A stretch of DNA of 64,000 nucleotides from the NCBI GenBank assembly GCA_963717745.1, contig CAVQXJ010000031.1, positions 1-64,000 of the forward strand, written 5' to 3'. Source of the DNA: JACCXG01 sp963717745. Its GTDB lineage: Bacteria > Acidobacteriota > Vicinamibacteria > Vicinamibacterales > 2-12-FULL-66-21. The notes beneath the pieces were generated by a model. That model did not search any database. It saw only the letters and a list, made by a program, of their open reading frames with translations, and had not been told where the DNA came from. Shown here piece by piece: positions 30,682-41,000 of this stretch. Position 1 is the first letter of the stretch; every line of letters begins with the position of its first letter. The translations under genes were made by a program, and so were the position numbers.

Positions 30682-31356
30682 GTGAAACCGCGAGAAATCA
30701 TCGGACGCACTCGAATGCCTGACGGCACCGAACTGACGCTGACCCATCACGTCAGCGAGCTCGTCATCGAGGCGGGCGGGCAGCTGCTGATGTCGAGCCG
30801 CAGGCATGGTTCGGAGGACGCGCTCGCGACGCTGGGGTGTACCCGGGCGCGGGCGCTGAAGGAGCCGCGCGTGCTCATCGGCGGGCTCGGCATGGGCTTC
30901 ACGCTCCGCGCCGCGCTCGACACGCTTCCGCCGGGCGCACGCATCGTGGTCGCCGAGCTCGTGCCCGCGGTGGTGGAGTGGAATCGCGGCCCGCTCGGGC
31001 CGCTGGCCGGCCATCCGCTGGACGATCCCCGAGTCCACGTCGACATCGGCGACGTCGCCGCGACATTGCGCTCGAGCCCGCGCGGCTTCGACGCCGTGCT
31101 ACTCGACGTGGACAACGGTCCGGCGGCGCTCTGCGCCCCCGGCAATGCGAGCCTGTACACCGAGCATGGGATCGCCACAGCGCGCGCCTCCCTCAGGCCG
31201 GGCGGGGTGCTGGCGATCTGGGCGGCCGGCGACGTCCGCCAGTTCGGTCGGCGTCTCCGGACGGCCGGGTTCACCGTGGTGACCGAGCGGGTGAGGAGTC
31301 ACCGCGGGAAAAGCGGTGGGCGTCACAGCATTCTCGTGGCGCACGTCACCGGCTGA
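30682..31356 (+). CDS. Spermidine synthase-like SAM-fold protein
   Basis: A 224-residue Rossmann protein of the spermidine synthase/class I methyltransferase type. The start (GTG 30682) leads to HHVSELVIEAGGQLLMSSR, the small beta domain. The nucleotide motif VLIGGLGMGFTLRAALD follows, then RIVVAELVPAVVEWN, with the acidic residue at the end of strand 2, and FDAVLLDVDNGP. Polyamine-synthase residues such as the HPxLD motif are not clear, so it may act on another substrate or be a methyltransferase. It is a single gene, divergent from the antitoxin gene. Confidence 0.8.
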   Translation: MKPREIIGRTRMPDGTELTLTHHVSELVIEAGGQLLMSSRRHGSEDALATLGCTRARALKEPRVLIGGLGMGFTLRAALDTLPPGARIVVAELVPAVVEWNRGPLGPLAGHPLDDPRVHVDIGDVAATLRSSPRGFDAVLLDVDNGPAALCAPGNASLYTEHGIATARASLRPGGVLAIWAAGDVRQFGRRLRTAGFTVVTERVRSHRGKSGGRHSILVAHVTG

Positions 31357-32942
31357 ACCGCGTCACTCTTCGAATCCACTCCACCATGCGGCGCTTGTAG
31401 GTCGTCCACGCCGGGTGGCCCTCCCAGTTCTCCAGTCCGTGCGGCGCCCCCTCGAGCGAGATGACCTCGTGCCTCGCACCCACGTCGGTCAGCTTCCCGG
31501 AAAACGCCTGCGCCTGGGCCCACAGCTGCTCACCAGTACCGTTGATCAGCAGCAGCGGCGGCATGTTCTTGTGGGCCTGGTAGAGGGGCGAGTATTGCCG
31601 CAGGAGCGTTCGGGCGTCGTCATCCAGCACGTCACGCCGGAACAGCCGCACCAGCAGCGAACGCGGCGACGCGTCCGTCACCATCGCGGGAAAGTCGTAG
31701 ACGCCGTAGAACGACACCACGCCGGCCAGCGACGGGTCTTCGGTCGCGATCTGCGTGACCATCTGCCCGCTCGCGGATTCGCCGATCAGCACGATGCGGC
31801 CAGGATCGATGTTGTAGCGGGCATGCGCGGCGCGAACGGACCGAATCGCCTCGCGCACGTCGGCGAGCTGTTCCTGATGTGTCGAGCCGGGCGTCAGTCG
31901 ATAGTCGATCGAAAACCACGCCAGCCCGGCTCGAGCCAGGGGCTCGAAGAGCGGGGTGACATACGTCACCTTGTCGCCAGCCTCCCACCCGCCGCCGTGC
32001 ACGACAATCACCGCGGGAACCGGCTTGCTCGTGCGAGGAACGAACGCGTCGAGCCTCAGCAGCGGCGACTCACTGTAGACGAGGTGTTTCATCAGCGCCG
32101 CGCGTACGGTCGGCCGATACGCTTCGGCCGGCACCGGAGCCACCTCCCAAAGCCACGCCTCCATCTCGCGCTTGTAGCTCCATTGCGCGGGCCACCAGTT
32201 CTCGCTCCGATGGCTGGCTCCGTCGACTTCCACCAGCCGGCACCGTCCGTTGGCCCGCACCACGGCCGCACAGTACCGCTGCGCCTGATCGACCGGCACA
32301 TCGCCGTCAGCGCTTTCCGTGGACCACGAGCAGCGGCGCCACCGCCGATGGGAGGTGTGCGAGGGGAGACGCGCGGGCGAGCAGCGCCGCATCATGGCCC
32401 TTCGTGAGAGCCGGCGTGGCGGCGAGGTCGTAGTACCCGCCGATCAGCACCGCACCAACCACACCCGGCGGGCGCTCGGCTGACAGCAGCGCAGCCAGGT
32501 GGGCCCCGGAGTCCTCGCCCAGGAGCACCAGCCGATCGCCATCGACGCCGAAGTCCCGAGCCCGACAACGAATGAACGCGAGCGCGGCCCGAAGATCGGC
32601 GAGCGAGTCGGCGAAGCGGTTCAGACCACCGAGTCGATAGTCGACCGAGAACCAGTTGTAGCCGGCCCGGGTCAGCGACTCGAGGATCTGTCCCACGTGC
32701 GCGACCCGGCTGCCCGAGGTCCAGGTCCCGCCGTGAATCACGACGACGGACGGACGAGGGCCCGCACCCGGTTGAACGTAGGCGTCGAGCGCCAGCCCCC
32801 GGGCATATGGGATGTCCCCCTTGACGCCCGGGACGATGTAGTTGCCGTCGGCATTGCGAACGCGCAGCGCCGGGCAGGGCTGCGCCAGCGCTGGTGCTGC
32901 CAGCGCGAGCGCGATGATGAGCGGAAGGATCCGTCCTGTCAT
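31346..32942 (-). CDS. Secreted protein with two tandem alpha/beta-hydrolase (esterase) domains, one frameshift
   Basis: From ATG 32942 the protein has a signal peptide (RILPLIIALALAAPALAQ) and two related alpha/beta-hydrolase domains. Domain 1 has VVIHGGTWTSGSR, WFSVDYRL and LLGEDSGAHLA. The frame breaks near 32315 in LLVVHGK. Domain 2 has IVVHGGGWEAGDK, WFSIDYRLTPG and LIGESASGQMV. Each ends with a similar histidine-containing tail (EVDGASHRSENWW; SLEGAPHGLENWE), so one gene arose by internal duplication. Both are of the BD-FAE/carboxylesterase type and would hydrolyse esters outside the cytoplasm. With the frame repaired, the length is about 530 residues. Confidence 0.75.
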
Positions 32943-33049
32943 GGTTGGCAATGTCGCGTCGCCGGCTGTCCAGCATACGCTCACGCGGCGGCGCGTCCGG
33001 CTTTGACGATCCTGCAGACCGGCCCGTACACTCGAAGGTGGCACCCACC

Positions 33050-33646
33050 ATGGCGGATCCCAACGACGCGGCCCACCTCACGCGTCTCCTCCACGAATGG
33101 CGGGACGGCAGTCACGATGCCCTCGACCAGCTGATGCCGCTCGTCTACGACGAGCTTCGCACGCTGGCGGCGAGACAGCTGAAAAACGAATGGCGCCACG
33201 ATCGCCTGCAAACCACCGTGCTCGTCAACGAGGCCTACCTCAAGCTGTTCGGACAGCGTGAGATCGACTGGCAGAACCGCGGTCACTTCTTCGCCCTGGC
33301 GGCGCAGCTGATGCGCCGAATCATCGTCGATCATGCCCGTCAGGGACTGCGGCAGAAACGTGGCGGCGGCGCGTTGGCGGCGGAGCTCGACGACGGAGTG
33401 CCAGCGCCTGACCAGCCGGTCGACGCGCTCGACGCGCTCGATCTCGATCGGGCGCTACGCAAGCTGGAGAGTCTCGATCCGGATCAGGCGCGCATCGTCG
33501 AGATGCGATTCTTCGGCGGCTTGACCGTCGAGGAGACCGCCGGCGCCCTCGGCATATCTCCGGCGACGGTCAAGCGGGAATGGGCGCTGGCCAAGGGGTG
33601 GCTCTACCGGGAGCTCTCCGGCGGTGACGGATCAACGCTGTCCTGA
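33050..33646 (+). CDS. ECF-type RNA polymerase sigma factor (TIGR02999-like)
   Basis: A 198-residue sigma-70 family protein. Region 2 runs from about residue 15 to 95 (LMPLVYDELRTLAARQLKNE; TVLVNEAYLKLFGQREIDW; GHFFALAAQLMRRIIVDHAR). Region 4 lies at 130-190 (LDPDQARIVEMRFFGGLTVE; ETAGALGISPATVKREWALA). This pattern is the acidobacterial/planctomycete subgroup TIGR02999, which usually neighbours a Ser/Thr kinase, as here. ATG 33050 was chosen because similarity begins there. It overlaps the convergent kinase gene by 15 bases. No anti-sigma factor was seen, so control may be by the kinase or by transcription. Confidence 0.9.
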   Translation: MADPNDAAHLTRLLHEWRDGSHDALDQLMPLVYDELRTLAARQLKNEWRHDRLQTTVLVNEAYLKLFGQREIDWQNRGHFFALAAQLMRRIIVDHARQGLRQKRGGGALAAELDDGVPAPDQPVDALDALDLDRALRKLESLDPDQARIVEMRFFGGLTVEETAGALGISPATVKREWALAKGWLYRELSGGDGSTLS

Positions 33647-36322
33647 CGTAGCGCCGCCGACACGGCAACCTCGCTTCAGCAGTGCGAGAAACCGCGGCTC
33701 GGCGCGCAGCGGGTCGAGCGTGGGGATGACCCGCATGGTGGCGGTCATGAAATCGCCGTCGGCGCACGCTTGTTCGAGCCAGTCGAGCGCCGCGGCGGGG
33801 TTGCCGGCCTGCGCCAGGATTTCGGCCATATCGAAGGACAGCACGCCCTCGGATCTGGACTCGGCGAGCTCCTGCTCGAGCCGCTTCTGCCAGTACAGCC
33901 TGCGGTCTGTGGTCGATGCCGCGATCAGGAGAGCATCGGAACGGCCGCTGTCGAGACCCACCAGGCGCCGGCGGATCTGCCGGGCTTCGACCGCCTCCTC
34001 GAACAATCCCTTCTCGTCGAGCGAGCGCTTCAGATAGATGTAGACCTCGGGAAAATTCGGATCCAGGTCGATGACCTTCCGGCATTGCTCGATGGCCTCG
34101 TCGTAGCGGCGCGCCAGATACAGAAGGTGCGCCTCGACCGAGCTCACGATCAGGGACACCGGATCGTTTTCGGTGGCGCGGCGGATTTCGGCGAGCGCCT
34201 CGTCGTGGCGGCCCATTGCCGAGAGCAGCTCGGCGTACCACTGATGGGCGGTGGCAGATCCAGGGTTCAGCGCCAGCGCCCGGCGGAGCTCCGCTTCGGC
34301 ACCGGCCCAATCCCACTCGTAGAACTGTTTGACGTAAGCCACCGAGGTATGCGCTTCAGCCAGCGCGGCGTCCAGTTCGAGGGCGCGCTCTGCGGCCGCG
34401 CGCGCCTCCGCATAGGTGTCCCTGGGCAGCTCACCGTGATACTCCGTCAGCAGCCCGTAGGCATCGGCCAGTCCTGCGTGTGCCGCCGCGAAGTCCGGCT
34501 GCTTCGCGACGGCCTGCCTGAAGTAGTCGATGCTCCGCCGCAGGTCGTTGACGGTTCTCTTGTTCAGGGAATACCGGCCCTTGAGGTACAGGTGGTAGGC
34601 CTCAGTGTCGAGATTGCCGGCGCGTGCGAACTGGGTCCGCTCGGCCGGCGACAGCCGCAGCCGCAGCCCGTCGGCGATCTGCTGCGAGAGCTCCGCCTGC
34701 AGGATCTGCACGTCGTCGGCGTGCCGCCGATACTCGTGGCTCCACAGCTGCCGGCGATCACGCGTGTCGATGAGCTCGACACTGACGATGAGACTTCCGT
34801 CCCTCTGCGCGATCCGCCCGGCGAGGATGGTCTCGACGGCCAGCTGGCGGCCGACTTCGAGCGCATCGATTGGTTTTCCCTTGTAGCTGAAGACGGAGTC
34901 CCTGGCGATCACCCGGATCTGCGTGAGCCGCGAGAGGCGCTGGATGATGTTCTCGGTCAGGCCGTCCGAGAGGTACTCGAGATCCGCACTCGCTTCGGTG
35001 CTCGTGAGCGGCAGCACGGCAATGGATTTCAGCGGGGGTCCGCCCTGAGCCCCGTCGAAGGGCCCGTCCGTGCGGCCGGCGCGATACCGTTCGACGCTGG
35101 CCGCTATGGCGACGGCGAGGACCGCGAGAGCGACCGCAGGCCACGGGGCGGCGCGCCGACGTTTCCCGATGTAGTCGCGCACCCGGAACGCGAGCCGTTC
35201 GCCGCGAGCCGTGACCGGCTGGCCGGTGAGATGTCGCTCGAGATCTTCAGCCAGGGCGTGGGCCGTGGCGTAGCGGCGGCTCGGATCCTTCCGCAGGGCG
35301 GTCATCACGATTGCGTCGAGATCGCCGGCCAGACGGCGCCGGCTCGCAGCCGCGCCGGTGCGTGCAGCGATGGCCGCGCTCGGCAGCGGCGGGATCTGCT
35401 CCGATACAACGCGTTCTGCCTCCTGCCGGCCGATGCCCTCCAGCGGGTACGGAGGAGATCCGGTCAGCAGCTCATACAGCAGCACCCCCAGCGAGTAGAC
35501 GTCGCTGGCGGCCGTGATCGGTTCGCCTCTTATCTGCTCGGGGCTCGCGTAGCGCAGCGTCATCGCCTGCGCGAACAGCGAATTGTCAGCGGCGAGCGTG
35601 CCGTCCTGCGGATCGAGGAGCGTCGCGATGCCGAAATCGAGCAGCTTCGGCACGCCGGAGCGGGTCACCAGGATGTTGCCCGGCTTGAGGTCCCGATGGA
35701 TGACCCGGTTCTGGTGCGCGTGGTCGACCGCCTCGCAGACCGCGCGGACCAGCTGAAGGCGCTGCTCGACCGGCAGGCCGTTCTCGTTGCAGAAGACGTC
35801 GATGGGCAGGCCTTCGACGTACTCGATGATGAAGTAGGGGCGCCCGTCCTCGGTGCTGCCGCCGTCGAGCAGCATCGCGATGTTGGGATGATTCAGGTCG
35901 GCCAGGATCTGGCGCTCGTGCAAGAAACGCCGGACGATGGCGTCGGTATCCATCCCGCGTTTGATCAGCTTGATCGCGACCCGCCGGTGATACACGCCAT
36001 CGATCCGCTCGGCCAGATACGCGGCACCCATGCCGCCGCGGCCGAGCTCGCTGATCACGCGGTACGACCCGATGCGCCGGCCGACAAAGGCATCGGACGG
36101 GTCATCGGTCGCGGCGAGGACGGCCTGTGCGCACTCGACCGTGAGGGCGGATGTCTCGAACAGATGTTCGGCCGCCAGGGCGGCGCCGAGGAGCGATTGC
36201 ACCTCGCGCCGGAGCCCGGCGTCGGTGCATCGTGCGGCGACGAGGCTCTCACGCTCGTCCTCCGGAACTGCGAGGGCGTCGGTGGTGATCGCCTTGACGC
36301 GCTGCCACTCTTCGCGGGTCAT
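33632..36322 (-). CDS. Membrane Ser/Thr protein kinase with TolB-like and TPR domains
   Basis: An 896-residue Hanks-type kinase. Residues 1-80 are a leader typical of acidobacterial kinases. The kinase domain spans about 84-370, with a glycine loop (GRGGMGAAY), VAIK Lys 118, Glu 136, catalytic HRD Asp 211 and DFG Asp 229, and SPEQ. One TM helix follows (WPAVALAVLAVAIAASV, about residue 430). Outside lie a FlgO/TolB-N-like domain (KSIAVLPLTSTEASADLEYL; SDGLTENIIQRLSRL) and a long TPR array to the end. All catalytic residues are present, so it should be active. It probably senses an external signal. It is convergent with the sigma factor. Confidence 0.93.
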   Translation of the reverse strand: MTREEWQRVKAITTDALAVPEDERESLVAARCTDAGLRREVQSLLGAALAAEHLFETSALTVECAQAVLAATDDPSDAFVGRRIGSYRVISELGRGGMGAAYLAERIDGVYHRRVAIKLIKRGMDTDAIVRRFLHERQILADLNHPNIAMLLDGGSTEDGRPYFIIEYVEGLPIDVFCNENGLPVEQRLQLVRAVCEAVDHAHQNRVIHRDLKPGNILVTRSGVPKLLDFGIATLLDPQDGTLAADNSLFAQAMTLRYASPEQIRGEPITAASDVYSLGVLLYELLTGSPPYPLEGIGRQEAERVVSEQIPPLPSAAIAARTGAAASRRRLAGDLDAIVMTALRKDPSRRYATAHALAEDLERHLTGQPVTARGERLAFRVRDYIGKRRRAAPWPAVALAVLAVAIAASVERYRAGRTDGPFDGAQGGPPLKSIAVLPLTSTEASADLEYLSDGLTENIIQRLSRLTQIRVIARDSVFSYKGKPIDALEVGRQLAVETILAGRIAQRDGSLIVSVELIDTRDRRQLWSHEYRRHADDVQILQAELSQQIADGLRLRLSPAERTQFARAGNLDTEAYHLYLKGRYSLNKRTVNDLRRSIDYFRQAVAKQPDFAAAHAGLADAYGLLTEYHGELPRDTYAEARAAAERALELDAALAEAHTSVAYVKQFYEWDWAGAEAELRRALALNPGSATAHQWYAELLSAMGRHDEALAEIRRATENDPVSLIVSSVEAHLLYLARRYDEAIEQCRKVIDLDPNFPEVYIYLKRSLDEKGLFEEAVEARQIRRRLVGLDSGRSDALLIAASTTDRRLYWQKRLEQELAESRSEGVLSFDMAEILAQAGNPAAALDWLEQACADGDFMTATMRVIPTLDPLRAEPRFLALLKRGCRVGGATSGQR

Positions 36323-36769
36323 CCGTTCCTGTCGTACGCGTGATTCGGGTTGAAACGGGCTCAACGGCCCCGCCAGTATAGTGGCCACTTCCGCGTCACG
36401 GTCACCGACGCGACCGTCGTGCCGCTCGAACTGGCGACTGGGGATCTTCGCCACGCTCGCGATCACAGGAGGGCCAGGAGACCAGGAGAAAGAAAAAGTT
36501 TGGTTTGCTCCTGATCTCCTGGCCCTCCTGTTAAGTTCACCGGCCCGGCGCATTGCCTATATGCGGCTGGAAGCACCCCGATGCCCCGAGCGGCCACGCC
36601 GTTGGGCGTTGAGCCGCTCTGCCCCTGAATCGCGCGTATAGCCTCGTCCACCGGAATGCCACTGCCTGGGACCCAGCGAACGACTTGTTCCGCGGCAGCT
36701 TCTCGTTCGTATTCCGTGAGCAGCGTCGAGCGCGCGGTGATCGGTGGCGCGCGGAGGTGGCCGAGGCAG
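36323..36769. other. Intergenic region holding a CAGGAG hairpin
   Basis: Apart from the inverted repeat at 36466-36530, no gene was recognised. A leftward frame reading EYEREAAAEQVVRWVPGSG exists near 36600-36730, but no family could be assigned. Confidence 0.4.
36466..36530. repeat. Inverted CAGGAG-unit hairpin, copy 1
   Basis: The arm 36466-36488 (CAGGAG, GGCCAGGAG, ACCAGGAG) pairs with 36508-36530 (CTCCTGATCTCCTGGCCCTCCTG) around an A/T-rich loop of 19 bases. A related hairpin is at 49301-49383. It could end transcription of the flanking genes in either direction. Confidence 0.75.
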
Positions 36770-37045
36770 ATGCGATCCCGGGACGTGGTCGTTGGCGAGC
36801 GCGATCGCGCGACGCTCGAGGGGTGGATCCGCGCGCCCACCACGCCGCAGCGCACGGCGCTTCGAAGCCGCCTGGTGCTTCTGCTCAGCCAGGGTCTGTC
36901 GGCGCGCGAAGTCGCCCGACGGCTCGGGGTCAGCCGCCACACGGTTGATCTGTGGCGTGAGCGCTACCTGGACGAAGGCTGCGAGACCCTGACCCGCGAT
37001 CGGCCGGGGCGCGGACGGCGGCGGTCGGCGTCGGCGGCAGGATGA
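36770..37045 (+). mobile_element. IS630-type transposase N-terminal remnant
   Basis: ATG 36770 begins a helix-turn-helix like that at the start of IS630 transposases: ERDRATLEGWIRAPTTPQRT and LRSRLVLLLSQGLSAREVAR, then RLGVSRHTVDLWRERYLDEG and LTRDRPGRGRRR. The frame then ends within nine residues. The DDE catalytic domain of about 230 residues is missing. No terminal inverted repeat or TA duplication was identified. It is a dead fragment of an insertion sequence. Confidence 0.7.
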
Positions 37046-37391
37046 GCCCGCAGGGACGACAGTGCGCAGAGATTTGTCGCCGCCAGGCAGGTCTTCCGCC
37101 GGCGGCTCTCGGGCGAGGCGGCACACGGCGCGGAATTGACTTGGCCAGCGTCTTCGCCCCTCGACCCCCGCAGATCGCGCGCGAATGCCGCGGCGGGGAC
37201 GGGTAGTGGCCAAGGCAACTCGTGAACCCGCAAAACGGGCGTTCGGCGGCAGACGACTTGCGATGACTCGCCGCGCGGCAGACCCCGGGGGAGAGCACAT
37301 GGGGAACGACCGACCGGCCGGCAGTGATCAGTGTGTCCTGATTCGCGCGACCACTCGCGCATCACATCCGATTCCAACAAGGAGGCAGTCC
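37046..37391. other. Intergenic stretch before the secreted-protein operon
   Basis: About 345 bases with no supported gene. It probably contains the promoter of the operon starting at 37392; no clear -10/-35 pair was found. A GGAGG ribosome-binding site lies at its right end. Confidence 0.4.
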
Positions 37392-38057
37392 ATGAAGGCA
37401 GCGAGGGGTATCTGCAGCGCCGCAGGCCGCGTGATTCTCGGGTACGCGATGGTGCTGGCGACAGTGACGATGGCCAGCGCGCAAACCGTTCCCGCCGCGC
37501 CGCCCGCCGGTGGAGCGCGGGAAGGCATCACGGTTCACGGACGCTGGGTCGTGGAAGTGCAGAACCCTGACGGCACCGTGGCGTCGCGCACCGAGTTCAA
37601 CAACGCGCTGTCGGGCGGCGCTCAGCACATCGTCTCGCTGCTGGGCAAGCAGGGCGTCGCGGGCCGGTGGGTGCTGTACTTCTCGAGCACCGGCAGCGAC
37701 CTGTCGCCGTGCCAGGGTGGCACCGGAGGCACGTTCCCGAACTGGTGCCGCATCATCGACAGCCTGACCAGCAACCCCACCAACGGCAACGCGGAGTCGA
37801 AGGATCTCGTGGTCACGCCGGCCGGGAGCAGCCTGTCCCTCACGGGCACGATCACCGCGCTGTCGAATGGCGTGATCGGCCGCGTCGCCACCGGGTTCGC
37901 GGTCTGCACGACGGCCACACCCATCGCCAGCTGCAACGTGGCCGGCGGCGGCCCGCTCTTCAGCGATGCCTCGCTCGGGTTCGCCGGCAAGCCGCCAGTG
38001 GTGCCGGTCGTCGCCGGTCAAATCATCAAGCTCACCGTCACCTTCACCTTCTCGTAG
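37392..38057 (+). CDS. Secreted hypothetical protein
   Basis: A 221-residue protein with a signal peptide (GYAMVLATVTMASA) and a mature part starting GITVHGRWVVEVQNPDGTVA, then SRTEFNNALSGGAQHIVSLL. The rest is beta-rich, with two cysteine pairs (C...NWCRIID; VCTTATPIASCN), and ends VAGQIIKLTVTFTFS. The layout, with an N-terminal EFxNALxxG motif and a glycine-rich middle, recalls short extracellular or phage-tail-like structural proteins in acidobacteria, but no function is assigned. A GGAGG site precedes ATG 37392. It is the first of three secreted-protein genes in a row; the giant gene starts 42 bases after it. Confidence 0.75.
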   Translation: MKAARGICSAAGRVILGYAMVLATVTMASAQTVPAAPPAGGAREGITVHGRWVVEVQNPDGTVASRTEFNNALSGGAQHIVSLLGKQGVAGRWVLYFSSTGSDLSPCQGGTGGTFPNWCRIIDSLTSNPTNGNAESKDLVVTPAGSSLSLTGTITALSNGVIGRVATGFAVCTTATPIASCNVAGGGPLFSDASLGFAGKPPVVPVVAGQIIKLTVTFTFS

Positions 38058-38099
38058 GCGCACGCTTCCCTACTCATATCCAAGGGAGTGGAGGGCATC

Positions 38100-41000
38100 A
38101 TGGGCGCCGGAAGTCGAAGTGTTCGTGCCGCGCTGGCGGTCGCGTGCGTCGTCGCGCTGTGTCCGCCGCGTGCGGGCGCGGCCGGCGGAGAGCGGGAGGG
38201 ATCGACGCGCCCGGGCGCGGGCACGGCTGCGCCGGTCGCGGCGCCGTCGCGCACTCCGCGACTGCCGCTTCAATTCGAGAAGACGTCCGGCGATGGGGGA
38301 CCTGCGACGTTCGTGGCGCGGGGGCCCGGTTACGACCTGACCGTGACCGCAGCGGAGGCGGCGCTGACGCTGCGCAAGGCCGGTCAGCCGGCCGCCGGCC
38401 GCTTGCGCATGACGCTGAGCGGCGCACGGCCAGCCTCGCCGATCGCGGGGCTCGACCCGCTGCCGGGCAAGGTGTACCACGCGACGTCGGCGTCTCGCGG
38501 CACCCTCAGCGGCAACAGCGCGTTCCGACAGGTAAAGTCCAGCGGTGTCTATCCCGGCATCGACATCGTCTACTACGGCAACGAGCGCCATCTCGAGTTC
38601 GACTTCCTGGTGGCGCCGCGACACGACCCGAAGAAGATTCGCCTGGCATTCTCCGGCGCCGACCGCGTCACGCTCGCGCCCGGCGGCGAGCTGTCGCTGC
38701 GCGTGAACGGCGAAGACGTGCGGCTGAAGAAGCCGGTCATCTATCAGGACCGGAACGGCGTCCGTGAGCCGGTCGCCGGCGGCTATCGCATCCTCGACGC
38801 CGCGAAGACGCAGGTCGGATTCCAGCTCGGCGCCTACGACCGATCGCGTCCGCTGATCATCGACCCGACGATTGTCTTCGCCACGTATCGCGGCGGGACG
38901 GACGCCGAGCTCCCGCGCCGGATCGAAGTGAATGCCCTCGGCGAGGTGTATCTGTTCGCCGACAGCCGCGATCCGTCCACGCTGCCAGTCCACACCGCCA
39001 CGCAGACCGTGCCGCTGGCCCCGCCGCAGCCCGGCTTCGGGCAGTGCTTCCTGACCAAGTTGTCGCCCGACGGCGGCACCGCCTTCTACACCGTAATCTT
39101 CGAAGGGGCGCAGTGTCAGGCGATGTCACTCGGACCGGAAGGGCCGTTGGATACGCGGAAGGTGCACCTCCAGGTCGGCACCAGCTTCCACTATCAGCGC
39201 ACGCTCACCGAGAGTCCCACCAATGGGCTGACGATCGAACCGCTGCAGGGGGCGTACGACGTGTGCGTGACCGACCAGGGATCGTGCGGGCCGGTCGAGT
39301 GGATGCGGACCGACCTGGATGGAAACGTGTACTTCATCATGTCGTACACGCCGCTCGGCATGACGCCTCCGGACTTCGTCTACGAGCTCAGAAAGGTCGA
39401 CACGCAAGGACAGCCGGCGGGATCGATCCGGCTGATTCAGCCCCCGATCTATGCGTCAGCCGGCGGCAACTTCGTTCACGATCAGATCACTGGCTTCGAG
39501 CTGGACGGCCGCGGCTACGTCTACGCGATCGGGTACGGCGCGACGCCCGGCATCATCACGCCGACGCCGAACGCGCTGATGTCCTCCAAGCCGTCAGGCA
39601 GCGTCTGCCCCGATCCGATGTTCGGGGCCTGTTACGACGGATTCGTTCTGAAGATCGATACCACCGAGCCGCAGTTCGAGATAGCCTACGCGTCGTACCT
39701 GGGTGGCATGTACGATGATCGGCCGTTCGGCCTCGCCTGGGATGCGGTGTCAGCGTCCCTCTTCGTCACCGGCACCACGAGATCGTGGAACTTTCCCTTC
39801 ACGCCAGGCTCGAGCTCCCCGTTCCCGCCGCAAGGCGGCCAGAGCGGGTTTCTTATCAAACTGGATCCCGACGCGCTCCCGGCGCAACAGGTTCGGTTCG
39901 GAACATTCCTGGGTGACGCGTCGCCGCTCGCCGTTGCTGTGCTGGCCGGCGGGATGACGGCGGTGGTTGGCCAGGCCACCGACTATGATGTCGATGCCTG
40001 CGGGACCAACTGTTTTCGTCTGGTCGGCTCGTTGTACCCGGCCCGGATCCAGCACGAATCGCGACCGTTCCTGAGCGTGTTCTCGGCCGACGGCGCCACC
40101 TTGCCGTTCTCGTCCTTCCTCGACGCGACCGCCGGCGCCAACAGCTTCGTGACGAGTGTCGCGGCCAACGGCTCGCCCATCGTCTATGCCGCGATGACGA
40201 CGGAGGATGGCGCGCTCGGGACGCCGGGCGCGCTGCAGCCGTCGAACAACGGCGGCGCCGACGCGCTCGTACAGGCGATCGATCTCACCGGGATCGCCGG
40301 CGTGACCGATCCGCCGTCGATCGCCTTCACGCCGGCGGTGGTGAACGTGGCCGCGACCGATCCGGTCGGCGGGACCGTGGTGCCGTTGATCTGCGGCCGG
40401 CTGTTCGCGTGCACCGTCGCCGAACCGGACGGGGAAGCGCTCACCCACGTGACCTGGTACGGCCCGAACGGCTTCCGCGCTTCCAAGCTCGGCGGGCTCC
40501 CGGCCGCAGCCGGCCCGAGCGTGATTCCACGGGCGTACGCGGTGCTGCCGCCAGGCACCCACACTTTCACACTGGTCGCTCGCGACGAGAGCGGCGCGAT
40601 CGGCACCGGCACCCTGACGGTGAACGTCGCGAGTGTGAACACGAATCCCGGCGCACTCCAGACCGTAGTCCTCACCGACCCGAAGTTCATCGTCAACGAG
40701 GGCGGGCAGATCGGGTCCGAGCACCCGGTGTCCGTGACGTTCGACACGGTGACGGCGCCTGGTCTGACGTGGCTCGAGTCGCGCTGGGATCTTCTGCCGC
40801 CGCCCCCGAGTACGCTGCAGGCGGGCTCGCCGCCCTACTACTACGAGATCAAGTCCACCGCCGCGTTCACGGGCACGGTCCGGGTCTGCGTCAACATTCG
40901 CGGCATGAGCCTGGCGCGCGAGCAAGCCGAGCTGCAGCTCCATCAGCTGGTGTCAGGCGTGTGGACGCCGCTGACGGACCCGAGTGCGCCGAGCAGCGAC

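Noticed and set aside
33770..36343. 857-residue rightward frame opposite the kinase gene
   Set aside because: Antisense shadow; the kinase frame has all catalytic residues.
36770..37045. Complete insertion sequence
   Set aside because: Only the helix-turn-helix part of an IS630-type transposase is present; no catalytic domain or terminal repeats were found.
38070..38993. Long leftward frame inside the giant gene
   Set aside because: It is a GC-rich shadow frame without domain similarity; the forward frame carries clear domains.
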